Made by a program: the position numbers and the translations under genes
NCBI GenBank assembly: GCA_036562635.1
Contig: DATCJU010000151.1
Span: 8,092-72,091, forward strand
From: DATCJU01 sp036562635
GTDB lineage: Bacteria; Actinomycetota; Actinomycetes; Mycobacteriales; Pseudonocardiaceae
Direction: 5' to 3'
DNA length: 64,000 nucleotides
Notes under the pieces: generated by a model
The model's input: only the letters and a program-made list of their open reading frames with translations
Database searches by the model: none
Told to the model about the DNA's origin: nothing
In this document: piece by piece, positions 27,399 to 36,332 of the stretch
Layout: each line of letters begins with the position of its first letter
Position numbering within the stretch: position 1 is the first letter of the stretch

Positions 27399-28742
27399 TC
27401 AGGCCTCGAGCGCCTGCTTCGCCGCGCGGAAACCGGCCTCCAGGTCGGCCTTGAGGTCCTCCACGCCCTCAATCCCCACCGACAGACGGACCAGCCCCGG
27501 CGTGACACCCGCCGACAGCTGCTGCTCGGGGGTGAGCTGGCTGTGCGTGGTGCTCGCGGGGTGCACGATGAGGCTCCGGACGTCCCCGATGTTGACCAGA
27601 TGGCTGAACAGCTCCACGCCGTCCACCAGCGCCCGCCCGGCCTCGACACCGCCGCGCAGCTCGAACGAGACGACGGCACCGGCGCCGCGGGGCAGGTACC
27701 GCTGCGCCGCCTCGTACCAGCGGCTGCTGGACAGGCCCGGGTAGTACACCGCCTCGACCTCGTCGCGCTCGGACAGCCACTCGGCGAGAGCCTGGGCGTT
27801 GGCGACGTGCCGCTCCATACGCAGGGACAGGGTCTCCAGACCCTGGATCAGCAGGAAGGCGTTGAACGGGGACAACGCGGGCCCGATGTCGCGCAGCCCC
27901 TGCACGCGCAGCTTGGCCGCGAAGGCACCGGGTCCGAGCGCCTCCCAGTAGCGCAGTCCGTGGTAGCTGGGGTCGGGCTCGTTGAAGCCGGGGAAACGGT
28001 CGGCGTGAGCACCGAAGTCGAAGGTGCCGCCGTCCACCACCACACCACCGATCGAGGTGCCGTGGCCACCCAGGTACTTGGTGGCCGAGTGCACCACGAT
28101 GTCCGCACCGTGCTCGATCGGTCGGAGCAGGTAGGGCGTCGGGACGGTGTTGTCCACGACGAGCGGCACCCCGACCTCGTGGGCGACCTGCGCCACGCCG
28201 GCGATGTCCAGGACCGCACCGAGCGGGTTGGCCAGCGCCTCACCGAAGAAGAGCTTGGTGTTCGGCCGCACCGCCGCACGCCAGGCGTCGAGGTCGTCCT
28301 GGTCCTCCACGAACGTCACCTCGATGCCCAGGTGGGGCAGGGTGTGGCGGAACAGGTTGTAGGTGCCCCCGTACAGCGCGGAGCTGACGACCACGTGGTC
28401 GCCTGCTCCGGCGAGCGTCAGCACCGTCAGGGTCTCCGCAGCCTGCCCTGAGGACAGGGCCACGGCGGCGACGCCGCCCTCCAACGCAGCCACCCGCTGC
28501 TCCAGGACGTCCTGGGTGGGGTTGTTGATCCGGGTGTAGATGTTGCCCTGCTCCGCCAGGCTGAACAGGGCGGCGGCGTGGTCGGTGTCCCGGAAGACGA
28601 ACGACGTCGTCTGGTAGATGGGCACGGCCCGGGCACCGGTGGTCGGGTCCGCGACGGCGCCGGCGTGCACCTGCTTGGTCTCGAAGGACCATTCCCGCGG
28701 AGTCGAAGACACGGGAGAGCCCGGCGTGGTTTCGGCGGTCAT
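27399..28742 (-). CDS. metY: O-acetylhomoserine aminocarboxypropyltransferase (sulfhydrylase)
   Basis: 447 residues, Cys/Met-metabolism PLP family. It makes homocysteine from O-acetylhomoserine and sulfide. PLP Lys222 is in VVHSATKYLGGHG. The N-terminal QVHAGAVADPTTGARAVPIYQTTSFVF and IYTRINNPTQDVLEQR are diagnostic for MetY. AGGAGA precedes the ATG at 28742. It is the first gene of the metY-metX operon, behind a long leader with hairpins. Confidence 0.96.
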   Translation of the reverse strand: MTAETTPGSPVSSTPREWSFETKQVHAGAVADPTTGARAVPIYQTTSFVFRDTDHAAALFSLAEQGNIYTRINNPTQDVLEQRVAALEGGVAAVALSSGQAAETLTVLTLAGAGDHVVVSSALYGGTYNLFRHTLPHLGIEVTFVEDQDDLDAWRAAVRPNTKLFFGEALANPLGAVLDIAGVAQVAHEVGVPLVVDNTVPTPYLLRPIEHGADIVVHSATKYLGGHGTSIGGVVVDGGTFDFGAHADRFPGFNEPDPSYHGLRYWEALGPGAFAAKLRVQGLRDIGPALSPFNAFLLIQGLETLSLRMERHVANAQALAEWLSERDEVEAVYYPGLSSSRWYEAAQRYLPRGAGAVVSFELRGGVEAGRALVDGVELFSHLVNIGDVRSLIVHPASTTHSQLTPEQQLSAGVTPGLVRLSVGIEGVEDLKADLEAGFRAAKQALEA

Positions 28743-28860
28743 CGTTATTTCTTTCTCCTGTCGAAATCCTGATCCTGGACGGGCGCGCGTGAATTCGGGG
28801 AAAGACCGACCCATCACCGGTTCCGCCTGTCGACACGAAACCGGAAAAGATCATGGATGT

Positions 28861-28982
28861 CCTGTCGAAAGACAGGGGAACCCGCGGTTTCCTCCCGTGG
28901 CGACCCCGAACCGACTACCGGGGCCCACCACGAGGAGGGCCGCCAGGAAGCAGCTCCGACCAGCTCGAACGCCAGGTTCGGG
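28861..28982 (-). promoter_or_regulatory. Candidate structured leader (possible metabolite-sensing RNA) of metY
   Basis: In the metY transcript, an 8-bp helix (CCCGAACC with GGTTCGGG, 28975-28982 and 28905-28912) encloses 62 nt containing a GGCCC/GGGCC hairpin (28922-28941). About 30 nt later comes CCTGTC-TTTC-GACAGG (28861-28876), and near the gene a T-rich tract. Actinobacterial metX/metY genes often carry SAM riboswitches. I see the layout but cannot assign a class by eye. A protein operator (McbR-like) is the alternative. Confidence 0.4.
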
Positions 28983-29329
28983 AAGGAGACCGACCGGGAC
29001 CGGATGTCAGCACGAACTGGCTTGCGCGGCGACACGAACGAAATCGACGTGCCGTCGCCTGGTCAGGAATTCCCCGAAGAACACGCAGTCATTCGAGCAG
29101 AGGAGGAAAGTGATGTCAAACCCCTGAATGGGAGGTCACCGCTTCGGCGGCATGATCTCCCACATCCTGAGAAGAGGCACTTCGCAGTCGCGCGCCACAC
29201 GGCACCCTCGCACCCCCAGCGGCCACCAGGAGGAGCAACGACCTGGGCAGCCCCTTCGGAGCGACCCCGAACCCCGGAGGCCGACGCCCACCGCCCGACG
29301 CCCCAACCCTCCCACGTGGTGGGAAAAGA
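28983..29329. other. Gap between trypsin and metY leader
   Basis: No convincing gene. Short open frames here are Arg/Pro-rich and lack ribosome sites. It presumably contains the metY promoter. Confidence 0.5.
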
Positions 29330-29360
29330 AACCGGCCCCACCACGGGGGCGGGGCCGGTT
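29330..29360 (-). terminator. Intrinsic terminator of the trypsin gene
   Basis: 10-bp stem AACCGGCCCC/GGGGCCGGTT with an 11-nt loop. In the minus-strand transcript it is followed by TTCTTTTCCC, giving a classical stem plus U-rich tail 26 bp after the stop codon. Confidence 0.85.
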
Positions 29361-29385
29361 CGCGAGCTTCGGAGGAAAACCGAAA

Positions 29386-30183
29386 TCAGGAGTTGATCTG
29401 CTGCATCAGCACCGAGTAGAACGCCGAGACCTGGGCGTACACACCCGGGTAGCCGGCGCGGGCGCAGCCGTAACCCCAGGACACGACGCCGATCAGCTTG
29501 CCACCGGCGACCAGCGGACCACCGGAGTCACCCTGGCAGGCGTCGACGCCACCCTGGGTGTAGCCGGCGCACACCTCACGGGAAGCCACGAACTCGGAAC
29601 CGTAGGCGGCCGCGCAGGAGCTGTCGGACACGACCGGGACGGTGGCCTTGAGCAGGTACCGCGACGCCGAACCGCCCTCGCGGGTGTTACCCCAGCCCAG
29701 GACGGTGGCCGAGGTGCCCGGGTTGTACAGCGCGGAGTCGCTGCTGGAGGCCAGCGGCAGCGTGGCGTACGGCAGGTTGCGGTCCAGGGTCAGCACCGAG
29801 ACGTCGTAGCCCCACCCGGTCGCGTAGTTCGGGTGCACCCAGATCTTGGTGACACCGGCGACGACACCCGCACTGCTCTGCTTGTCCTCACGGCCGGCGA
29901 CCACACGCACGGCGCTGGGCGAGTCGCCGTAGGTGCAGTGCGCGGCGGTCACGACCTTGTTCGGCGCGACCAGCGTGCCACCGCAGTACTGGAATCCGCT
30001 GGTGGTGGCCAGGTACACCACCCACGGGTACTGGCTGATGCTGGCCCGGCTGCCACCCACGACGTACGGCTGGATGTCCTCCGACTCGGCCGCCGAAGCC
30101 GCCGACCCGAAGGAGACGGTCGCGGCGATCGCCGCGAACAACGCGGCGACGACTGCGGCCAGGCGGCGCAGGGGTTCCGCCAT
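29386..30183 (-). CDS. Secreted trypsin-like serine protease
   Basis: 265 residues, S1A fold. Signal peptide 1-32 (AAVVAALFAAIAATVSFGSAASA), short propeptide ending at Tyr40, mature N terminus VVGG at 41. Catalytic triad His82 (TAAHC), Asp127 (GYDVSVLTL) and Ser220 (GDSGGP). Asp214 six residues before the serine predicts cleavage after Arg/Lys. Six cysteines allow three disulfides. GGAGAGG lies before the ATG. It closely resembles Streptomyces griseus trypsin in layout. It is transcribed alone. Confidence 0.96.
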   Translation of the reverse strand: MAEPLRRLAAVVAALFAAIAATVSFGSAASAAESEDIQPYVVGGSRASISQYPWVVYLATTSGFQYCGGTLVAPNKVVTAAHCTYGDSPSAVRVVAGREDKQSSAGVVAGVTKIWVHPNYATGWGYDVSVLTLDRNLPYATLPLASSSDSALYNPGTSATVLGWGNTREGGSASRYLLKATVPVVSDSSCAAAYGSEFVASREVCAGYTQGGVDACQGDSGGPLVAGGKLIGVVSWGYGCARAGYPGVYAQVSAFYSVLMQQINS

Positions 30184-30812
30184 GGTCCTCTCCTTCCGCG
30201 CTCCGTGTCACCACGGAGCACACGGCTGATCACTGGTGAACACAGTGCAGCCGAACATGACCACGACGCACCAGAGACCGGACGGAGTAAGCGCACGACG
30301 GTCGGATTAGGCGATGAGGAGGCGCGATGCCTTCTTTCGACGCCCCCTGCCCCCAGAACACCGGACATACCGGGCAGAAGCACCGGCCGACCAGGTCTCC
30401 GGTGCACGACGTGGGTACCGGCGGAACCTGTTGCGGTCCTGCTCCGACTTCCGGTTGCCGATCCGGAAGACCGGGGACGGCAACGTCCGGGAACGCTCCC
30501 CGGCGGGGCGCAGCCACCAGCTCCCTCCGGGGGCGGCACGAGGGTTTCGCCGCGGAAACGGGTGGTATCACCGCCGGAGTCGGTGCCGGTCCGGATGTCG
30601 CCGACCCGGGACCGTCGCCCGGCCCAACCGGGACCGTGGCCCTTCAGGTCCCCTCGGGCAGTCGGACGGGCCGGAGCAGTTCCCCGGAGGGAGGCAGGTG
30701 TGGTGGTGGACCAGGAACGTCCCCGACGCACCCCGACACGTCCGGTGCGTCTCATGACGACCGTTCCGCCACCAGCCACCGCGGCGAGGGTCTCGGGCCG
30801 GGAAGGACCGGG
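30184..30812. other. 629-bp divergent region without a credible gene
   Basis: Lies between the trypsin and CPBP protease starts. Open frames in it (such as the extension upstream of the CPBP gene) are Gly/Pro/Arg/Ser-rich and carry no motif. It holds the promoters of both flanking genes. Confidence 0.5.
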
Positions 30813-31739
30813 GTGAACGAACACGTCGAGGGGCGACACCCGTATCAGACCACTCCGAGCCGGGCGGGCGCGGCCGGACGTGCGCTTCTCGGCGCACTGG
30901 TGATGACCCTGGCGCTCGGGGTCGGAACGGTCGTCGGCCCGTCGCTGGTCGAGTTGCTCGAGCTTGACCCGCACGGCTTTCCCGGCCGGCTGGTCCCGGC
31001 AGCACTGGTGGGCGGTATCGCCCTGTCACTGGTGGTGCTCCTGGGCCGGTACGACGGCCGGCCCGTGCTGCCCCGGCTGGGGCTGGACCGAGGACGGTCC
31101 GCGCTCCGCGGGTTCGTTCTCGGGGTGGTCGTCACCGGGACGAGCGCGGTGGTCGTACTCGGCGCCGGAAGTGCGGCGGGTCGGCTGTCCTGGTCCCCTG
31201 CCGACCCCGTTCCGCTGATCGTGTTCCTGTTCACCAACGGTGTGGTGGCGCTCCTGCTGGAGGCGCTGCCCGAGGAGGTCACCCTGCGGGGCTACACCTG
31301 GACCGCACTACGGCTGCGGTGGTCGGCGAGCGTGGCCGCTGTCGGGACAACCGCGCTGTTCCTCCTGGTCCCTGGGGCCACCAGCCTGGTCCAGGCCGGG
31401 GTGGGGCTGCTGCTCGGGATCGGTCCACTCCCGGTCGGCCCGGTTCCGGCCGGACAGGACGCCGTGTCCTACCTGGTCCTGCTCACCGTCTTCGGCTTCA
31501 CCCTGGTGGCCGCCCGCACCGCCACCGGGTCGCTGTGGACCGCCGTCGCCACCCACCTGACCTTCCTCACGGTCAACCGGATCACCTTCGAAGGGGTGCG
31601 ACGGGACGCGGGCTGGTCGGCGGACCCGACGCCCGACGCGGTCCTGCTCGTCCCCCTCTACCTGCTGGTGGCTCTGGGGGTCTACCTGGTCCTCGGGCGG
31701 CTGCGGCGGCGCAGACCGGAACACACACCCGACCGGTGA
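30813..31739 (+). CDS. CPBP-family intramembrane metalloprotease
   Basis: 308 residues with about eight membrane segments. The family signature EEVTLRGYTW (EExxxR) is at about residues 155-164, and a late THLTFL provides a conserved His. This is the CAAX protease/bacteriocin-processing (Abi) family, whose members cleave or bind membrane peptides. The middle FxxxH motif is not obvious (LFLLVPGATS), so activity is uncertain. The GTG at 30813 follows GGAAGGA. Its substrate is unknown. Confidence 0.85.
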   Translation: MNEHVEGRHPYQTTPSRAGAAGRALLGALVMTLALGVGTVVGPSLVELLELDPHGFPGRLVPAALVGGIALSLVVLLGRYDGRPVLPRLGLDRGRSALRGFVLGVVVTGTSAVVVLGAGSAAGRLSWSPADPVPLIVFLFTNGVVALLLEALPEEVTLRGYTWTALRLRWSASVAAVGTTALFLLVPGATSLVQAGVGLLLGIGPLPVGPVPAGQDAVSYLVLLTVFGFTLVAARTATGSLWTAVATHLTFLTVNRITFEGVRRDAGWSADPTPDAVLLVPLYLLVALGVYLVLGRLRRRRPEHTPDR

Positions 31740-31834
31740 CGGCCTCTCCCGGAGCGGAGACGACGCTCCCTCTCCTCCGGGGCTCGATCACTCGACGACG
31801 TGTCGTGGGCGATCGGTATGCAGCACGGGCGGTC

Positions 31835-32248
31835 TCACCGCCTGCGGGGTCGTCTCCCGCGTTCGGCCTGGTCCGGGATCCCCCCGTCGTCCGGTATCGG
31901 GGCACCGGTGAGCAGCACCGGTCCCCTGATGTCCCCGGCCTGCACCACCGTCCCGGTCACCCGACCGTTCACCTGGTTGATCACAGCGGCTCCCTCCCGG
32001 GGCGCCTCCGGGGCCGGGAGATGCGACGCCGCACTCGGCCGCTCCGGGACCGCCTGCGGCTCGGACTCCGACGAGCGCAGCCAGAACGTGACCCCGGCGC
32101 TGGTCAGGGTCAGGACCACCACCGCCACCCACGCCCACGGGTTGCTCTTCCACTCCGTGGCCAGGTTGACCAACACCGCCAGCGCCGTGCCCACCACCGC
32201 GCCGACCAATGCCGGCAACCACGCCCGTGCAGCGGCCGAACGTGCCAC
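31835..32248 (-). CDS. Membrane protein with a C-terminal VxGxVVQAxxIxGPV motif
   Basis: 137 residues from a GTG with GGAGGGG upstream. Two membrane helices (WLPALVGAVVGTALAVLVNLA and WAWVAVVVLTLTSAGVTFWL) are followed by a linker and the short motif INQVNGRVTGTVVQAGDIRG. The motif recurs at the ends of many actinobacterial membrane and signalling proteins of NLR-like or conflict-associated loci, where it may mediate self- or partner binding. That link is from memory of such sequences. Confidence 0.75.
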   Translation of the reverse strand: MARSAAARAWLPALVGAVVGTALAVLVNLATEWKSNPWAWVAVVVLTLTSAGVTFWLRSSESEPQAVPERPSAASHLPAPEAPREGAAVINQVNGRVTGTVVQAGDIRGPVLLTGAPIPDDGGIPDQAERGRRPRRR

Positions 32249-32415
32249 GACCCCTCCTCGTGCACCCGGGAACCCCTCCGCAGGCGAGGATCCTCGCACC
32301 GCCCTTCCCGTGGCAAGGCGGAGACACCCCGTCCTGATCTTCCTCCTCCCCGAGGAGAACTGAGCAGGGGAAATGCCACCTGTGCGACCGGAAGGGTGAA
32401 CCTGTCGTGATCACC

Positions 32416-32433
32416 GCCGTCACCGGTGACGGC
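32416..32433. promoter_or_regulatory. Perfect 18-bp palindrome at the Crp/Fnr-type gene
   Basis: GCCGTCACCGGTGACGGC, immediately after a second palindrome GTGATCAC at 32406-32413. GTGA/TCAC half-sites are those favoured by Crp-type regulators, so this is a candidate autoregulatory operator. It overlaps an upstream GTG (32426), which argues for translation from 32450. Confidence 0.55.
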
Positions 32434-32449
32434 TCGGCACCATGCCCGC

Positions 32450-33118
32450 GTGAACGCACAGGCGGTCCGGCGAGCGCAGCAGGCGATTCGTGAGGTGGGA
32501 CGACCTCGGCCCTTCCGTCGCGGTGACATCCTCATGATGTCGGGCGAGCCAAGCACCGAGGTGCTGCTCGTCGAATCGGGTGCGGTGAAGGTCGTCCTGC
32601 TGGCACCGAACGGATCGGAGTCGATCGTAGGCATCCTCGGCCCCGGCGAACTTCTCGGGGAACTGGGGGTGATGAGCGGCCGGCCCCGGAACGCCACGGT
32701 GGTCGGGCATCTGGACGGGGTGGCCTGGCACGTCGCCCGGGACGTGTTCCTGCGCCTGCTGGAACGCGACCGGGACATATCGGTGTTGATCAACAACACC
32801 CTGCAGGACCGGTTGTACCACGCCGACAACCGGCAGCTCGCCTTCGCCGCCCTCGACGTCCCCACCCGGGTCGCGGCCCAGCTGCTCACCTGGGCGAGGT
32901 CCCACGGGGAACAGGTCGACGGCGGTCTGCGGGTGCACGGGATGACCCAGCGCGACCTGGCTCTGGCGGTCACCGCGTCGGAGAAGACCGTCGAGGCGGT
33001 GCTCAGGGACCTGCGCGCCGCCGGACTGGTCCGGACCTCGCGCCGCGCCTACCTGTTGCCCGACCCCGTAGCCCTCGAACGCCTGCTCCGGCAACACGGC
33101 TGGACACCGGAGTCGTAG
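32450..33118 (+). CDS. Crp/Fnr-family transcriptional regulator
   Basis: 222 residues. The cyclic-nucleotide-binding beta-roll spans ~12-120 (FRRGDILMMSGEPSTEVLLVESGAVKVV, PNGSESIVGILGPGELLGELGVMSGRPRNATVV). The C-terminal winged helix has MTQRDLALAVTASEKTVEAVLRDLRAAGLV. The phosphate-cassette region GELLGELGVMSGRPRNATV retains a GELxG and an R-x-A/T-like ending, so cAMP or another nucleotide could bind. No Fnr cysteine cluster is seen. GTG at 32450 versus GTG at 32426 is unresolved. It lies in the stress gene region. Confidence 0.88.
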   Translation: MNAQAVRRAQQAIREVGRPRPFRRGDILMMSGEPSTEVLLVESGAVKVVLLAPNGSESIVGILGPGELLGELGVMSGRPRNATVVGHLDGVAWHVARDVFLRLLERDRDISVLINNTLQDRLYHADNRQLAFAALDVPTRVAAQLLTWARSHGEQVDGGLRVHGMTQRDLALAVTASEKTVEAVLRDLRAAGLVRTSRRAYLLPDPVALERLLRQHGWTPES

Positions 33119-33126
33119 TCCTCCGT

Positions 33127-33152
33127 CGTTCTCCCGGATTTCCGGGAGAACG
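33127..33152. terminator. Hairpin after the Crp/Fnr-type gene
   Basis: Perfect 11-12-bp stem (33127-33138 with 33141-33152), starting 8 bp after the stop codon. It could terminate the regulator gene or act as an operator for the next one. Confidence 0.6.
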
Positions 33153-33211
33153 AATCGCGGGTGCGCACGACACTCACCTCCGCGACCGACACCGACCGCC
33201 GGAGGTGGACC

Positions 33212-33862
33212 GTGAATCCTGTTCCTCCGCACCGTGCCCTGCTGGGTGTGGACGTCGTGGGCTCGGCCCGGAAGCCGAGGTATCGCCTGAACCCGATGCG
33301 GGCGGTGGTCGAGGACATGCTGTGCCGGGCGCTGGAGGACAGCGGTGTTCCGGACAGTGAGGTGCTGACCTGGGCGCCCACCGGGGGCGGCGCCCTGTTG
33401 ACCCTGCCGGGTCGATGGCTGGGTGTGCTGCTGGACCTGGGGCAGCGTCTGGACCGGCTCGCGGCGGAGCACAACCGCCGTCACCAGCTCGAGGTGCGGC
33501 TGCGTATCACGGTCGACCTCGACCCGGTGGGCGACGAGACCGGCCCCCGCCGCCCCGGGATCCCGCACACCCGCCTGCCGAACGCCGAGCTGGCCAAGCA
33601 GCTCCTCGAACGCTGCCTGCGCGAGCGTGCCGACGGTGCGGTGCACACGGTGCTCGTGGTGTCCGACCACGCGTTCCGCAGCGCCTTCGGCAAGGACCGT
33701 CCCCGTCTGGTCCAGCAAGGAGACTTCGCCCCGGTCTCGCTCCAGGACAAGGAACACTCCGGCACCGTCTGGGTCCAGGTTCCCGGCTTCGACGCGCACA
33801 GCATCACCGAGCTCGCCAGGCAGGCCAGCCCCCAGCAGGAACCACCCCAACAGCAGGCGTGA
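33212..33862 (+). CDS. Degenerate nucleotidyl-cyclase-fold protein
   Basis: 216 residues from a GTG 6 bp after GGAGG. Pattern: HRALLGVDVVGSARKPRYRLNPMRAVVEDMLCRALEDSG, then TGGGALLTLP where cyclases have a D-G-D turn, LRLRITVDL, and VLVVSDHAFRS. The end GTVWVQVPG matches the conserved actinobacterial xRGWVHVPG ending. These proteins look like cyclase domains without metal-binding aspartates and are found in regulated conflict/NTPase loci. Asp29/Val replace the usual metal pair. Function unknown. Confidence 0.7.
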   Translation: MNPVPPHRALLGVDVVGSARKPRYRLNPMRAVVEDMLCRALEDSGVPDSEVLTWAPTGGGALLTLPGRWLGVLLDLGQRLDRLAAEHNRRHQLEVRLRITVDLDPVGDETGPRRPGIPHTRLPNAELAKQLLERCLRERADGAVHTVLVVSDHAFRSAFGKDRPRLVQQGDFAPVSLQDKEHSGTVWVQVPGFDAHSITELARQASPQQEPPQQQA

Positions 33863-33875
33863 AGAACCTGGTCCT

Positions 33876-33903
33876 CGGCCCCACGGCAGCGACCGCGGGG
33901 CCG
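33876..33903. terminator. Bidirectional terminator
   Basis: CGGCCCC (33876-33882) pairs with GGGGCCG (33897-33903) between two convergent genes. Confidence 0.6.
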
Positions 33904-33929
33904 GGCCAGCAGGGACCGTGGCGCCGGAG

Positions 33930-36332
33930 TCAGTAGGGCCAGGTCCAGTCCCGCACCTCCGGTGGGTCCTCGCCGTACCGGCGGGTGTGGGCGCGCACGG
34001 CGAGCCGGGTGTCGACCATCTCCTGCCGCAGGTGTGCGGCGCGCTCCCCCAGCCCGGGTACACGGTCGATCACGTCCATCACCAGGTGGTACCGGTCCAG
34101 GTCGTTGAGCATCACCATGTCGAACGGTGTCGTGGTGGTGCCCTCCTCCCGGTAGCCGCGCACGTGGAAGTTGGGGTGGTTGCGCCGCCGGTAGGTCAAC
34201 CGGTGGATCAGCCAGGGGTAGCCGTGGTAGGCGAAGATCACCGGCCGTGCGGTGGTGAACAACGCGTCGAACTCGGCGTCCGGCAGTCCGTGTGGATGTT
34301 CGCTGGGCGGTTGCAGCCGCATCAGGTCGACGACGTTGACCACACGGACCCGCAGTTCGGGCAGGTTGCGGTGCAGCAGGTCCACCGCGGCCATCGTCTC
34401 CAGGGTGGGCACGTCCCCCGCACAGGCCAGCACGACGTCGGGTTCGCTCGTTCCGTGGTCGACGTCGTTGCTGGCCCAGCTCCAAACCCCGATACCCCGG
34501 GTGCAGTGCAGCACCGCCTCGTCCATGGACAGCCAGTTCAGCTGCGGCTGCTTGCCCGCCACCACCACGTTGACGTAGTTCCTGCTGCGCAGGCAGTGGT
34601 CCATGACCGACAGCAGGGTGTTGGCGTCCGGCGGCAGGTACACCCGGATGACGTCGGCCTTCTTGTTCACCACGTGGTCGATGAACCCCGGGTCCTGGTG
34701 GGAGAAACCGTTGTGGTCCTGGCGCCACACGTGCGAGGTGAGCACGTAGTTCAGCGAGGCAATCGGTCGCCGCCAGGGCAGGGTGCGGCTGACCTTCAGC
34801 CACTTGGCGTGCTGGTTGAACATCGAGTCGACGATGTGGACGAACGCCTCGTAGCAGTTGAACAGACCGTGCCGCCCAGTGAGCAGGTAGCCCTCCAGCC
34901 ACCCCTGGCACAGGTGTTCCGACAGCACCTCCAGCACCCGCCCGTCCCGGGACAGGTGCTCGTCCGTGGGGAGCAGGTCCGCCACCCAGACCCGCCCGGT
35001 CGCCTCGAAGACGTCCTGCAGTCGGTTCGACGCGGTCTCGTCGGGACCGAAGATGCGGAAGTTGGCCTGGGCGGCGTTGGCCCGCAGCACGTCACGCAGG
35101 TAACCACCCAGCACCTGGGTGGCCGAGCTCCTGGTGACGCCGTGTCCCTCCGTGTCCACGGCGTGGTCACGGAAGTCCGGCAGCACCAGGTCACGCAGCA
35201 ACAGGCCTCCGTTGGCGTGCGGGTTCGCGCTCATCCGCGCGTCGCCCTCGGGAACCAGGCGGGTCACCTCGGCACGAGGCCGACCTCGGTCGTCGAACAA
35301 CTCCTCGGGACGGTAGGAGCGCAGCCACTCCTCCAGCTGCCGCAGGTGCTCGGGGTTCTCCCGCACGGCGGCCAGCGGCACCTGGTGCGACCGCCAGGTG
35401 CCCTCGGTGGGTTTGCCGTCGACCTGGACGGGACCGGTCCACCCCTTCGGGGTGCGCAGGACGATCATCGGCCAGGTGGGGCGTTCGGTCACGCCGTCCC
35501 GGCGTGCGGCACGCTGGATCCGGTCGATGTCGTCGAGGACCTCGTCCAGCACCGCGGCCAACCGCCGGTGCACCTGGGCCGGTTCGGCGCCCTCCACCAG
35601 GTGGGGCCGGTAGCCGTAGCCCTCCATCAGCGCCCGCAGCTCCTCGACCGGGATGCGGGCCAGCACCGACGGGTTGGCGATCTTGTAGCCGTTGAGGTGC
35701 AGGATCGGCAGCACGGCACCGTCCCGGACCGGATCGAGGAACTTCGTGGAGTGCCAGCTGGCAGCCAGGGGGCCTGTCTCGGCCTCCCCGTCCCCGACGA
35801 CACAGGCGACCAGCAGGTCGGGATTGTCGAACGCGGCACCGAACGCGTGGGCGAGCGAGTACCCCAGCTCCCCACCCTCGTGGATGGACCCGGGGGTCTC
35901 GGGGGCGGCGTGGCTGGGGATGCCTCCGGGGAAGGAGAACTGTCGGAACAGCTGCCGCATCCCGTCGAGGTCCTGCGTGATGTGCGGATAGACCTCGGTG
36001 TAGGTGCCCTCCAGGTAGGCGTTGGCCACCATGGCGGGGCCGCCGTGTCCCGGGCCGCACACGTAGATCATGTTCAGCCCCCTGCTCCTGATCACCCGGT
36101 TCAGGTGGGCGTAGACGAGGTTGAGCCCGGGGGTGGTACCCCAGTGGCCGAGGAGCCGGGGTTTGACGTGTTCCCGCCGCAACGGTTCCCGGAGCAACGG
36201 GTTGTCGAGCAGATAGATCTGTCCCACGGACAGGTAGTTGGCCGCCCGCCAGTAGGCGTCGATCGTCGCGATCTCGTCGTCGGAGAGGGCCCCGGACCGG
36301 GTCTCGGGCGGCCGGGGCGCGGTCTGGGTCAT
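33930..36332 (-). CDS. xfp: Xylulose-5-phosphate/fructose-6-phosphate phosphoketolase
   Basis: 800 residues, TPP enzyme of normal length. It splits xylulose 5-phosphate or fructose 6-phosphate with phosphate to acetyl phosphate plus a triose or tetrose phosphate. Motifs: GHWGTTPGLNLVYAHLNR, CGPGHGGPAMVANAYLEG, EGGELGYSLAHAFGAAFD (family signature), and TPP motif VGDGEAETGPLA. The start ATG at 36332 has AGGAAGGGAA about 11 bp upstream. It is monocistronic and divergent from a universal stress protein. In a stress island it would feed acetyl phosphate without oxygen-dependent steps. Confidence 0.97.
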   Translation of the reverse strand: MTQTAPRPPETRSGALSDDEIATIDAYWRAANYLSVGQIYLLDNPLLREPLRREHVKPRLLGHWGTTPGLNLVYAHLNRVIRSRGLNMIYVCGPGHGGPAMVANAYLEGTYTEVYPHITQDLDGMRQLFRQFSFPGGIPSHAAPETPGSIHEGGELGYSLAHAFGAAFDNPDLLVACVVGDGEAETGPLAASWHSTKFLDPVRDGAVLPILHLNGYKIANPSVLARIPVEELRALMEGYGYRPHLVEGAEPAQVHRRLAAVLDEVLDDIDRIQRAARRDGVTERPTWPMIVLRTPKGWTGPVQVDGKPTEGTWRSHQVPLAAVRENPEHLRQLEEWLRSYRPEELFDDRGRPRAEVTRLVPEGDARMSANPHANGGLLLRDLVLPDFRDHAVDTEGHGVTRSSATQVLGGYLRDVLRANAAQANFRIFGPDETASNRLQDVFEATGRVWVADLLPTDEHLSRDGRVLEVLSEHLCQGWLEGYLLTGRHGLFNCYEAFVHIVDSMFNQHAKWLKVSRTLPWRRPIASLNYVLTSHVWRQDHNGFSHQDPGFIDHVVNKKADVIRVYLPPDANTLLSVMDHCLRSRNYVNVVVAGKQPQLNWLSMDEAVLHCTRGIGVWSWASNDVDHGTSEPDVVLACAGDVPTLETMAAVDLLHRNLPELRVRVVNVVDLMRLQPPSEHPHGLPDAEFDALFTTARPVIFAYHGYPWLIHRLTYRRRNHPNFHVRGYREEGTTTTPFDMVMLNDLDRYHLVMDVIDRVPGLGERAAHLRQEMVDTRLAVRAHTRRYGEDPPEVRDWTWPY

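Noticed and set aside
30327..30812. N-terminal extension of the CPBP protease
   Set aside because: The extension is low-complexity and precedes a GTG with GGAAGGA; the family starts near its first membrane helix.
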